Below are positions 15,183-23,170 of a stretch of DNA of 36,559 bases, one piece after another. The notes beneath the pieces were generated by a model. It did no database searches. It was given only the letters and a program-made list of their open reading frames with translations, and was not told the origin of the DNA. The position numbers and the translations under genes were made by a program. The stretch is from Aquitalea palustris (GTDB taxonomy: Bacteria; Pseudomonadota; Gammaproteobacteria; Burkholderiales; Chromobacteriaceae), in contig NZ_RFAR01000005.1 of assembly GCF_003693445.1 (NCBI RefSeq), positions 1 to 36,559 on the forward strand. The letters run 5' to 3'. Position 1 is the stretch's first letter. Every line of letters starts with the position of its first letter.

Positions 15183-16175
15183 TTAGCCAGCGTGATTGGC
15201 GTCGAAGCGCACATTCAGCACGCCTTCCTGCACATCCAGGCAGTACTGCGGCCAGCGCATGTCTGGCCACAGCAGTTCCGCCATCAGGGTTTGCGGATGG
15301 TAGGCCGCCGTGTACAGGGTGCCATAACCACGGCCATAGGCGGTCTGGAACAAGGGCGGTCGCAGCAGGGTGCGCAGTACGTCATCAGCGCTTTCCGCCT
15401 TGCGCACGCCCTGGCCCAGCATCCATTCCCGCTCTTCCGACAAGGTGGCACGGGCATGGGCCTGCCATTCCACGCCGTGCTGATGGTTGGCCACCGCGCT
15501 GCGGTTGACCACTTCGGTGGGCCGGTCTGGTGCCACGAACACGGTTGCCCAGTGGCTCTGCTTATCCAGCAGGCTGATGTTATAGGTCATGTGCACCGGC
15601 AGGCGCTGCAGGATGGCCACGGCTTGGGCGGTATTGCTGGCGGTTTCCAGCAGGTAGCGCATCACCAGCGGAATGCCGAAACCCTCGCCAACGGCGGTGC
15701 GGCCACCGAAAGATAGTGAAACGGCCAGGCCGTCCTCGTTGATACCGTCCAGCGCCCCCCACAGGCAGTCACTCATGGCCAGCACCTGACGGCCCAGCCA
15801 GCGGGTGGACAGCCAGCTGCCTTCCAGCAGTGCCGGGGCATAGTCGTAATTGCGTGCCAGCAAGGGGCCTTCCACGCCGTAGGAATCCAGCCATACCGCT
15901 TGCGAGCAGCCGGAAATATACGATGGCGGGCACCACTGCGACAGAAAACGCGCTTCCAGATCACCACCACCGGCCAGTTCACATAGCTGCTGATACAGCC
16001 CTGCCAGCTCGGGCATGTGCTGGCGCAGTGCGCGTCGCCCTGCCAGATAAGAGGGGCGGGCACGATAACCATCGCGCAGAAACCATTGCTGATAGGCCGG
16101 CCAGCGTAGCTGGAACAGCGCCTGCCAGCGTGCTCCCGGCGTGTCTTCCCGGATTGCTTCGAATGTACAGCGCAT
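15183..16175 (-). CDS. C45-type Ntn hydrolase / acyltransferase-like protein
   Basis: A 330-residue protein that I place in the acyl-CoA:6-APA acyltransferase-like (C45) branch of Ntn hydrolases. The key sequence is SGC at 88-90 followed by LDSYGVEGPLLARNYDYAP (96-114), matching the family's Gly-Cys cleavage site and its downstream RNYDY strand. If so, self-cleavage between Gly89 and Cys90 would expose Cys90 as nucleophile and leave chains of about 89 and 241 residues, as in penicillin acyltransferase. Other marks are GALDGINEDGLAVSLSFGG and VMRYLLETASNTAQAV. The start at ATG 16175 has only a weak ribosome site. No signal peptide, so it should act in the cytoplasm. Last gene of a three-gene operon with an ATP-grasp ligase and a nitrilase-family enzyme. 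Confidence 0.82.
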   Translation of the reverse strand: MRCTFEAIREDTPGARWQALFQLRWPAYQQWFLRDGYRARPSYLAGRRALRQHMPELAGLYQQLCELAGGGDLEARFLSQWCPPSYISGCSQAVWLDSYGVEGPLLARNYDYAPALLEGSWLSTRWLGRQVLAMSDCLWGALDGINEDGLAVSLSFGGRTAVGEGFGIPLVMRYLLETASNTAQAVAILQRLPVHMTYNISLLDKQSHWATVFVAPDRPTEVVNRSAVANHQHGVEWQAHARATLSEEREWMLGQGVRKAESADDVLRTLLRPPLFQTAYGRGYGTLYTAAYHPQTLMAELLWPDMRWPQYCLDVQEGVLNVRFDANHAG

Positions 16176-16193
16176 GTGACTCACTAGGTTGAG

Positions 16194-16221
16194 GGTCGCC
16201 GCCGTCTTGCCGGCGGCGACC
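16194..16221. other. 11-bp GC hairpin in the ATP-grasp/C45 gap
   Basis: Perfect GGTCGCCGCCG/CGGCGGCGACC stem with a six-base loop and no T-tract, just downstream of the ATP-grasp stop. It may lower expression of the last gene or stabilise the upstream mRNA. Confidence 0.6.
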
Positions 16222-16239
16222 GGGGTGGCGCTGAGTGGA

Positions 16240-17694
16240 TTATAGGATCTTGAAGGCGCCGGGGGCGGGGACTTGCTCGTCGTGCACTGCCATGATGGGC
16301 TTGGCAGCATAGTATTTCTTGATGCCGGCTATCCAGTGGCGTGCGCGCTCGTTGAGGGCGAAGTCATCAGTCATGGAACGGCCACGGGTGATCAGGATGC
16401 CCAGGTCGGCGCCTTCGTAGCGATAGTCGCCCGGACCGCTGATGCGCAGGAAGAAAGCCTCGTTTTCCGATTCGATGTCCTGACGCTTGTAGTCGAAGCG
16501 ATGGTAGGACACCGAGCCGTCGTCCGCCATGCGGTAGATGCCGGTGGCCGGGGCATGGGTGATGATGTCGACATTGTTGGCGGTGTGCTTGATCACCAGT
16601 TGGCTCCAGCTGTCGATGAAGGCCGGATTGGCCCAGCGGGCGTTGAGTTCTTCCACGTCCAGTTCGAACTCGATGCCGGAGAATTCCAGCAGGTGGAACA
16701 GGAAGAGCGGCACATCGGCATAGGCGAAGGCGGCGTGGTTGGTCATCGGGCTGGCTCCGCAGATGCGCGGATTCAGTTCGCCCAGGTAGACCTCGTCCGT
16801 ATCCTTGTCGATAAGGAAGTCCAGATCGAAATAGCCACGATAGCCTTCGGCCATCAGCTGATTGCCAAAGCGGTAAGCCATGTCGCGTGCCTTGGCACGG
16901 ACTTCTTCGCTGAAGGCGCCGGGGAAGATTTCATTGCCGCACCAGCCGCCGCGATAGGGGGTCAGTTCCGCCTCGCCCACCACTTCGGTCAGCAGCGGGC
17001 CAACCAGGGTGCCGCTGCGGGTGGCACAGGCCTCCAGTGTGGCGCCGCGGCAGTTGATGCGCTTCATGATCTTGACTTCCGGGTCCTGGATGATTTCCTC
17101 GGCATGCCGGTCGAAGTCTGTTTCGCTGGAAATGAAGAAGGTGGTATGGCCGGAGTCGCCAAAGGCGGTCTGCACCACCAGTTGTTCGCCCAGACCATGT
17201 GTTTCGGCAATCTCGCGCAGGTGGGCATAGCTGTCCACCTTGCACAGGGCATTGGGGACCGAAGGCACGCCCGCCTTGTTGCCGATGCGCACGGTTTCCA
17301 TTTTGTTGTCGCAGCGCTCGCGCAAGGCGGCGCTGGGGAACCACACTTCTATACCCAACTCTTCGCACAGCCGTTCGGTTTCGGCATCGAACATCAGGAA
17401 CACCGCCACCGGGCGGCCACCGGCGCGTTCGACATAATCCACCACATCCTTGTGTTGCAGCAGATAGTTGTTGATGTCCTCGATGGACTGGAATTCTTCA
17501 TGCGGCAGTTGCGGTGGCACAAAGACATTGGGATGGCGGCCATCGAAGCAGTCGATGTAGTTGATGTATTTGAAGCGGTTGACCCACTGGTCTATCCCCA
17601 ACAGGTTGAAGTTGGTGGCGCTGATGAAGTAGATCGGCCGTTCATTGCGGTGAAACAGCAGACGCAGATCGGAAATATTGCTGACTTTTTGCAT
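16240..17694 (-). CDS. ATP-grasp carboxylate-amine/thiol ligase of unknown substrate
   Basis: A 484-residue ATP-dependent ligase. The start is ATG 17694, with GGGAG nine bases upstream; a longer frame has no such site. Residues 1-125 form an N-terminal domain (PIYFISATNFNLLGIDQWVNR; DCFDGRHPNVFVPPQ). The ATP-grasp core runs from about 130: KMETVRIGNKAGVPSVPNAL, then the metal-binding strand YFDLDFLID (Asp290/Asp292) and LGELNPRICGAS (Glu306, Asn308). Residues 350-484 are a C-terminal extension. Enzymes of this type activate a carboxylate as acyl phosphate and join it to an amine. Databases may call such proteins biotin carboxylase, but no biotin partner is here. Its operon partners both act on amide bonds. 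Confidence 0.85.
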   Translation of the reverse strand: MQKVSNISDLRLLFHRNERPIYFISATNFNLLGIDQWVNRFKYINYIDCFDGRHPNVFVPPQLPHEEFQSIEDINNYLLQHKDVVDYVERAGGRPVAVFLMFDAETERLCEELGIEVWFPSAALRERCDNKMETVRIGNKAGVPSVPNALCKVDSYAHLREIAETHGLGEQLVVQTAFGDSGHTTFFISSETDFDRHAEEIIQDPEVKIMKRINCRGATLEACATRSGTLVGPLLTEVVGEAELTPYRGGWCGNEIFPGAFSEEVRAKARDMAYRFGNQLMAEGYRGYFDLDFLIDKDTDEVYLGELNPRICGASPMTNHAAFAYADVPLFLFHLLEFSGIEFELDVEELNARWANPAFIDSWSQLVIKHTANNVDIITHAPATGIYRMADDGSVSYHRFDYKRQDIESENEAFFLRISGPGDYRYEGADLGILITRGRSMTDDFALNERARHWIAGIKKYYAAKPIMAVHDEQVPAPGAFKIL

Positions 17695-17740
17695 GGGGTG
17701 CTCTCCCTGAGCGGCTCGCGGTGGGGTTTTCGGTGTCTGC

Positions 17741-17759
17741 GGCTGGCCGACTGCCAGCC
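17741..17759. other. hairpin in the nitrilase/ATP-grasp gap
   Basis: GGCTGGC/GCCAGCC with a five-base loop, no T-tract, within the 122-base gap ahead of the ATP-grasp gene. Confidence 0.5.
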
Positions 17760-17816
17760 AGGCTTGCACGCATTGGCGGCAGTAATGCAGCCAGCCCGAT
17801 ACCAGGCTGTTGCCTT

Positions 17817-18758
17817 TCATTCCTGGTCCTGGCTGGCGGCCAGCGCTTCGCTGTCAGCCTTGATCTCCGCCATCGGGCCGCCGGGCCCGGATAATTCGCC
17901 CTGATGGTGGTCCTCCGGTTTGGTCAGTGGGCCCAGCTGGTACAGATAGGCGTCCAGGCCGCTGTCGCGCTGGTACAGCGGGAAGTCGCAGCGCCGGTCG
18001 CGGAAGCTCTTCAGTGGCTGGCCCAGGCCACGCAGGCCGCGTTCGCGTTCGCGCCGGACCTTGTCGAAGTCGATTTCCACCGGGATGATTTCCGGGCCAT
18101 TGCCCGCCTGATGCAGCACGTAGCCGGCCGGGTCCACCACGATGGAGCGGCCGACGCCGCCATCACCCACCCCGTTGATGTCGAGGAAATACACCTGGTT
18201 GGTGACGGCCGAGGCACGGGCTATGGCCAGTTCCACTTCGCGGTCTATGGTGTCGGTCATGGTGGGATGCAGGATCACCTCTGCGCCCATGGCCGCCAGT
18301 GTGCGGGTGGTTTCCGGGAACCACATGTCGTAGCAGATGGAGATGCCGATGCGCCCGGCATCCGGCACGTCGAACACCACGAACTGGTCGCCGGCAGTGA
18401 TGCCTTTTTCGTAGGGCAGGAAGGGAAACAGCTTGCTGAAGCGGGCGATGACCTCGCCTTGCGGATTGATCACCGGGCTGGTGTTGAAAACATGGCCATC
18501 ACGCAGCTCGAACAGGGAACCCGGAATCAGCCAGATGCCGTGCTGGGCGGCAATCTGGCACAGCCGCTGTTCGGCTTCGCCCGGCATGGCTTCCGCTTTC
18601 AGCGGGCTGGGGCCGTAAGCGGCCAGCTCGGAAAACAGCACCATGTCGACCCAGGGAAAGCGGTGTTTGACATGGGCGACGTAATGCCCCATGCGCGTGA
18701 TGTTTTCTTCGAAGGCGGAAACCGACATCTGGATGCCGGCAATGGCGAAGCGTTTCAA
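17817..18758 (-). CDS. carbon-nitrogen hydrolase (nitrilase superfamily)
   Basis: A 313-residue cytoplasmic amidase/nitrilase-fold enzyme. I start it at TTG 18758, five bases after GGGAG; this gives MKRFAIAGIQMSVSAF, the normal first strand of the family, whereas the longer ATG frame adds an unrelated segment. The Glu-Lys-Cys triad is complete: Glu44 (LFSELAAYG), Lys109 (RFSKLFPFLPYEKG), Cys142 (GISICYDMWFPE). Cys followed by YDMWFPE is amidase-like rather than true nitrilase. Residues from about 275 are a low-complexity acidic tail. It is the first gene of the operon and is preceded by a structured leader. Confidence 0.9.
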   Translation of the reverse strand: MKRFAIAGIQMSVSAFEENITRMGHYVAHVKHRFPWVDMVLFSELAAYGPSPLKAEAMPGEAEQRLCQIAAQHGIWLIPGSLFELRDGHVFNTSPVINPQGEVIARFSKLFPFLPYEKGITAGDQFVVFDVPDAGRIGISICYDMWFPETTRTLAAMGAEVILHPTMTDTIDREVELAIARASAVTNQVYFLDINGVGDGGVGRSIVVDPAGYVLHQAGNGPEIIPVEIDFDKVRRERERGLRGLGQPLKSFRDRRCDFPLYQRDSGLDAYLYQLGPLTKPEDHHQGELSGPGGPMAEIKADSEALAASQDQE

Positions 18759-19066
18759 GGTCTCTCCCGTATGGATGCACGCGCTGCAGTGTGGCCAGGC
18801 GTGAAGCACAGGCCAGGCGTGCGATGCAGCGCGAGACGAGGTTGGTGGGAGAGCAGTCTACAAATGTGGGAAGGCGGCCAGAAATAGCCGATTTCTGATT
18901 CAGTACTCAGGAAATGGACTATCCATTTGCTTGGAATTTTCCGGGCCATGCCGCTTGGGAGAGCGGGGCGGTCACAAAATGCCATTGGCGGCATGTGGCC
19001 TGGATTTGGCGGGGCCGCGCGCCTGTCATGGACGCGGCCCGCAGGGCGGATGATCCGCCAGCGGGG
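18759..19066. other. intergenic region with structured leader of the amide operon
   Basis: No gene seen. It lies between the kdpE stop and the nitrilase start, both leftward, and should hold the promoter of the amide operon. The last 75 bases before the start contain the repeat and stem described separately; no clear intrinsic terminator for kdpE was found. Confidence 0.55.
18780..18833 (-). promoter_or_regulatory. structured leader: 9-bp stem enclosing a doubled CACGCCTGGCC
   Basis: CGCGCTGCA (18780-18788) pairs with TGCAGCGCG (18825-18833). Between them the 11-mer GGCCAGGCGTG occurs twice, at 18793-18803 and 18811-18821, with an 18-bp period. On the transcribed strand this ends about 20 bases before the TTG start and its ribosome site, so it could be an RNA element or a tandem operator. 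Confidence 0.55.
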
Positions 19067-19762
19067 TCAGCTTTCCAGCAGGCGGTAGCCGATGCCGGTT
19101 TCAGTCAGGATGTGCTGCGGCATGGCCGGATTGTCTTCCAGCTTTTGTCGTAGGTGGCCCATGTAAACACGCAGGTACTGGTTATGTTCGGAGAAGGATG
19201 GCCCCCATACCGCCAGCAGCAGTTCGCGGTGGGTGATGACCTTGCCGGCGTTGCGGATCAGCGTGGTCAGCAGGCGATATTCGATGGGCGTGAGATGCAC
19301 CATGGCCTCGCCCTTGTACACGGTGCGCGCCACCAGATCGACCTTGATGTCGCCAAAGGCAAAGGTCTGGGTCGGGGCGGCACTGCCATTGCCACGCCGG
19401 CGCAGCAGCACGCGGATGCGCGCCATGCATTCGGCCACGCCGAAGGGCTTGGTCAGGTAGTCGTCGGCACCGGCATCCAGCGCCTGCACTTTTTCCGCTT
19501 CCTGGGTGCGGGCAGACAGCACCAGGATGGGCAGGTCGGTCCATTCGCGCAGCTGGCGGATGACGTCAATGCCATTCATGTCGGGCAGGCCCAGGTCCAG
19601 TATCACCATGTCCGGTTTGCGGGTGGCCACTTCGATCAGCCCCTGTTTGCCGTTTTCCGCCTGGTGTACCACCCAGTTGTCGCCGTCCAGTGCCGAGGCC
19701 AGGAAGCGGCGGATGGGTTTTTCGTCCTCGATGACCACCAGCTTGACTGGGTTGTCACTCAT
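19067..19762 (-). CDS. kdpE: response regulator KdpE
   Basis: Activator of kdp transcription under K+ limitation. 231 residues. Receiver domain with the acidic pocket IEDE (11-14), phosphoacceptor Asp56 (VILDLGLPDMNG) and Lys105 (DDYLTKPFG). OmpR/PhoB-type winged HTH at about 135-231 (LTPIEYRLLTTLIRNAGKVI, then YLRVYMGHLRQKLE). The ATG at 19762 overlaps the kdpD TGA (ATGA), so the pair is translationally coupled; a longer frame upstream is inside kdpD and is not used. Confidence 0.96.
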   Translation of the reverse strand: MSDNPVKLVVIEDEKPIRRFLASALDGDNWVVHQAENGKQGLIEVATRKPDMVILDLGLPDMNGIDVIRQLREWTDLPILVLSARTQEAEKVQALDAGADDYLTKPFGVAECMARIRVLLRRRGNGSAAPTQTFAFGDIKVDLVARTVYKGEAMVHLTPIEYRLLTTLIRNAGKVITHRELLLAVWGPSFSEHNQYLRVYMGHLRQKLEDNPAMPQHILTETGIGYRLLES

Positions 19763-22455
19763 GCTTTGATCTCCTCTTCGCCGGGCAGGGCCGGCATGGC
19801 GCGTACCGGCAGGGTGAAGCTGAAGGCAGCACCATGTGGCTTGAGATTGGCCGCCTGGATGACGCCGCCGTGGGCTTCGACGATGCTGCGGCAGATGGCC
19901 AGCCCCAGTCCCACGCCCGGTGTGGTGGATTCGCTGTTGCCACGGCTGAACTTGTCGAACAGCTTTTGTTCCTGGCCTGCCGGCAGACCGGGCCCGTCGT
20001 CCTGCACGCAAACACGCATTGTAGCGCCCTCGCAGCTGGCACCAAGCGTGATATGACTGCCGGGCGGGGTGTATTTGGCGGCATTTTCCAGCAAGTTCAC
20101 CAATACCCGTTCGATCAGCACGGCGTCGTACTCCAGCACCGGCAGTCCGGCGGGCAGGTCGATTTGTAGCTGGTGCTGCTGCAGGCTGCGCTGGCAGGCG
20201 CGCACCGCGCTGCCCACCACATCATCCAGCAGCTGCCATTCCCGGTTCAGCTGCACGCCGGACTGCAGCTTGGCCATGTCGAGCAGATTGGTGACCAGAT
20301 GGTTCATGCGCAGTGATTCTTCCTGGATAGACTGGGCGATATCCGCCTGCTTGGCGGCATCGACCTGGCCGGCGGCCAGGATGCTGGACAGCCCGACCAG
20401 GGTGGTGAGCGGGGTGCGCAGGTCGTGCGAGATCACCGCCAGCACGCTGTTGCGCAGGCGCTCCGACTCCATGGCGACGATGGCATCTTGCGCCACTTCG
20501 ACATAGTGCACCCGCTCCAGCGCCAGCGCGATCTGGGCGGCGCAGGTTTCCAGCAGGCGTTGCTGTTCGGGCAGGAAGACCTGATCGAGCTGCTCGGGCA
20601 GCACGGCCAGCACGCCGCGATTGCGCATGGGCGCTTTCAGCGGCAGATAGAGCATGGCATTGGCCGGCAGGGTCTGGGTGCCCAGGCCCGCAGGCTGCTG
20701 CTTGTCATACACCCACTGCGCCACGCCCAGATCGGCCTGGGCATGGCTGTCGTTTTCCGCGCGCAGTTCTTCATTGCTGTTGGGGGTGAACAGCACGATG
20801 CTGGCATTGAAGAGCGGCTGCAGGCGGCTGACTGCGGTATCGATGATCTGGTTGGCCGTGAGGGCGCCGGCCAGCTCGCGGCCCAGATCATACAGGGCGC
20901 GGGTGCGGCGCTCGCGATAGGTGGCAATGGTGGCTTCGAAGCGCAGCCGTGCGGCCAGCTGGCTGATGATGAGGGCCACGGCAAACATTACGGCAAAGGT
21001 CAGCAGGTATTGGGTATCTGATACCGAAAACGACATGCGCGGCGGCACGAAAAAGAAATCGAAGGTGGCCACCGCCAGCAAGGACGCCAGCACCCCGGGG
21101 CCACGGCCAAAGCGTACGGCTACCAGTACCACGCTGAGCAGATACACCATGACGACATTGGACAGTTCGAAAATGGGTGCCAGCAGGCTGGCCACCCCGG
21201 TAGTGGCAATGCAGGCCAGCACGGCGGCGAGATAGCCGTGACGCTGTTGCTGGCGGCTGGCCTCGCCAAACAGCAGGCTGTTGAAGCCGTCGCGCGTTTG
21301 CGGCTGCTCATCTTCCAGTTCGTGGGCCACCACGTAGACATCGACATCATTGGCCTGCAAGGACAGTTGCTCCAGCAGTGGCCGTCGCCACAGTCGTTGC
21401 AGCTTGTTACCGGCGGACTTGCCCACTACCAGCTTGGAGACATTGCGGGTGCGGGCATAGGCCAGCAGGGTGGAGGCCAGATCGCTGCCGCCCAGCACCG
21501 TGGTTTCCGCGCCCAGCTCCTGCGCCAGCTTCAGGCCTTTCATGATGCGGCTGCGCTTGGTTTCCGACAGGCCTTGCAGTTCGGGTGTTTCCACGAAGAC
21601 GGCAATCCAGTCGGCATCCAGGCTGGCGGCCAGCCGTTTGCCGCTGCGTACCAGCTTTTCGGTGCCAGGGCCATGCCCTACGCAGATCAGCAAGCGTTCG
21701 CGGGCATGCCATACCGGCTTGATCGACTGGTCGGCGCGGTAGGCGCGCATTTGCGCGTCCACCCGGTCGGCGGTGCGGCGCAGGGCCAGTTCGCGCAAGG
21801 CCAGCAGATTGCCCTTGCGGAAGAAGTTTTTCACCGCGCGCTCGGCCTGATGGGCGATATACACCTTGCCGGCTGCCAGGCGGGCCAGCAGTTCGTCCGG
21901 CGGCAGGTCGACCAGCGACACTTCGGCCGCCTGATCAAACACGTGATCGGGCAGGGTTTCCCGTACCACGATGCCGGTGATCTGCCCCACCACATCATTC
22001 AGGCTTTCCAGATGCTGCACATTGAGCGTGGTATAGACGTCGATGCCGGCGGCCAGCAGTTCTTCCACGTCCTGCCAGCGTTTGCTGTGGCGCGAGCCGG
22101 GGACGTTGGAGTGGGCGAATTCGTCCATCAGGATCAGTTCCGGCTGGCGGGCCAGCGCGCTGTCCAGGTCAAACTCGGCCAGGCTGTGGCCCTTGTATTC
22201 GATGCGGGTGGGCGGCAGCACTTCCAGGTCTTGCAACTGGGCTTCGGTTTCCTTGCGGCCATGGGTTTCCACCACGCCCACCAGTACCTTGCAGCCTTCC
22301 TGCTGGCGCACGCGCGCGGCACTGAGCATGGCATAGGTCTTGCCCACGCCGGCGCAGGCACCAAAGAAAATTTTCAGCCGGCCGCGCTGGGCAGCCAGCT
22401 CCTCCTGTTTCAGTTCATCCAGCAGGGCATCGGGGTCGGGGCGGGTATCCGTCAT
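19759..22455 (-). CDS. kdpD: sensor histidine kinase KdpD
   Basis: Inner-membrane K+/turgor sensor, 898 residues, full length. The N-terminal KdpD domain has Walker A GACAGVGKT (32-40) and DEFAHSNVPGSRHSKRWQD; a USP-like domain follows (about 255-390, LLICVGHGPGTEKLVRSGKR). Four transmembrane segments lie at about 408-510, then a GAF-like region, then the kinase core: His677 (VISHDLRTPLTT), N box NLLENAAKYT (787-796), G boxes DDGPGLP (819-825) and GVGLGLAICRSI. Separated from kdpC by 114 bases with two hairpins. Confidence 0.97.
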   Translation of the reverse strand: MTDTRPDPDALLDELKQEELAAQRGRLKIFFGACAGVGKTYAMLSAARVRQQEGCKVLVGVVETHGRKETEAQLQDLEVLPPTRIEYKGHSLAEFDLDSALARQPELILMDEFAHSNVPGSRHSKRWQDVEELLAAGIDVYTTLNVQHLESLNDVVGQITGIVVRETLPDHVFDQAAEVSLVDLPPDELLARLAAGKVYIAHQAERAVKNFFRKGNLLALRELALRRTADRVDAQMRAYRADQSIKPVWHARERLLICVGHGPGTEKLVRSGKRLAASLDADWIAVFVETPELQGLSETKRSRIMKGLKLAQELGAETTVLGGSDLASTLLAYARTRNVSKLVVGKSAGNKLQRLWRRPLLEQLSLQANDVDVYVVAHELEDEQPQTRDGFNSLLFGEASRQQQRHGYLAAVLACIATTGVASLLAPIFELSNVVMVYLLSVVLVAVRFGRGPGVLASLLAVATFDFFFVPPRMSFSVSDTQYLLTFAVMFAVALIISQLAARLRFEATIATYRERRTRALYDLGRELAGALTANQIIDTAVSRLQPLFNASIVLFTPNSNEELRAENDSHAQADLGVAQWVYDKQQPAGLGTQTLPANAMLYLPLKAPMRNRGVLAVLPEQLDQVFLPEQQRLLETCAAQIALALERVHYVEVAQDAIVAMESERLRNSVLAVISHDLRTPLTTLVGLSSILAAGQVDAAKQADIAQSIQEESLRMNHLVTNLLDMAKLQSGVQLNREWQLLDDVVGSAVRACQRSLQQHQLQIDLPAGLPVLEYDAVLIERVLVNLLENAAKYTPPGSHITLGASCEGATMRVCVQDDGPGLPAGQEQKLFDKFSRGNSESTTPGVGLGLAICRSIVEAHGGVIQAANLKPHGAAFSFTLPVRAMPALPGEEEIKA

Positions 22456-22492
22456 GTTCAGTCCGTCGTCGCTTAGGGCGGTACAGCATAAT

Positions 22493-22551
22493 GCCCTGCC
22501 GGTAAGGGCAGGGCGATAGCGCTGCGCATCCGGCCGGGACCGGATGCGCAG
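22493..22551. other. two hairpins between kdpC and kdpD
   Basis: GCCCTGCC/GGCAGGGC (22493-22500 with 22507-22514) and a 12-bp stem CTGCGCATCCGG/CCGGATGCGCAG (22522-22533 with 22540-22551, loop of six). Neither has a T-tract, so partial attenuation or mRNA protection between transporter and regulator genes is more likely than full termination. Confidence 0.6.
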
Positions 22552-22569
22552 ATCAAAGCGGCAGCGGCT

Positions 22570-23142
22570 TTACTTCACCGCATCCAGTGCCAGGTTCAGT
22601 TCCAGCACGTTGACCCTGGGTTCTCCCAGCAGGCCGAAGGTTTCGCCAATGATGTGATCATCCACCAGTTGGTGCAGGCGTGCCAGCGGCATGCCACGGG
22701 CGTGGGCGACACGCTCCAGCTGGTAATAGGCGGCAGCCAGCGATATTTCCGGGTCCAGGCCGCTGGCCGATGCGGTGACCAGATCAACCGGAACGATGGC
22801 CGTCTGCGTGGGGTGAGCCTGGCGCAGGTGGTCGAGATTGGCCTTTACCGCATCCAGCTGGGCCTTGTTGGTGGGGCCGAGGTTGGAGCCGCCGGAACTG
22901 CCGGCATTGTAAGCCATGGGGCTGGTGGCCGACGGCCTGCCCCAGAAATACTTGTCGCCGGAAAACTGTTGACCAATCAGGCGGGAGCCGATGATCTGGC
23001 CATCTTTTTCGATCAGGCTGCCATTGGCCTGCTGCGGAAACAGCGCCTGGGCCAGGGCTGTGGTCAGCAGCGGATAGGCCAGTCCGGTCAGCAGGGACAG
23101 GATGGCAAACAGCAGCAGTGCGGGTCGCAGAGTCTTGAGCAT
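22570..23142 (-). CDS. kdpC: K+-transporting ATPase subunit C
   Basis: Accessory subunit of the KdpFABC pump, 190 residues, usual length. One N-terminal membrane helix ([18 protein letters not shown], about 9-30) anchors a periplasmic domain with the family segments [13 protein letters not shown] and the [11 protein letters not shown]-like run ([22 protein letters not shown]). It follows kdpB by 28 bases. Confidence 0.95.
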   Translation of the reverse strand: MLKTLRPALLLFAILSLLTGLAYPLLTTALAQALFPQQANGSLIEKDGQIIGSRLIGQQFSGDKYFWGRPSATSPMAYNAGSSGGSNLGPTNKAQLDAVKANLDHLRQAHPTQTAIVPVDLVTASASGLDPEISLAAAYYQLERVAHARGMPLARLHQLVDDHIIGETFGLLGEPRVNVLELNLALDAVK

Positions 23143-23170
23143 GATGAGTTCCTTGTGTGGGCGGGCCGGT

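Noticed and set aside
16240-17694. Calling the ATP-grasp protein a biotin carboxylase
   Set aside because: Only the generic ATP-grasp core is shared; there is no biotin carrier or carboxyltransferase partner, and its neighbours are amide hydrolases.
16273-17904. 543-codon rightward frame over the ATP-grasp gene
   Set aside because: Shadow of a gene with intact catalytic motifs; the product resembles no protein family.
18780-18800. Possible sigma-54 promoter (GG-N10-GC) before the nitrilase gene
   Set aside because: Only the GG/GC spacing fits; the flanking TTGC consensus is absent and no sigma-54 activator is nearby.
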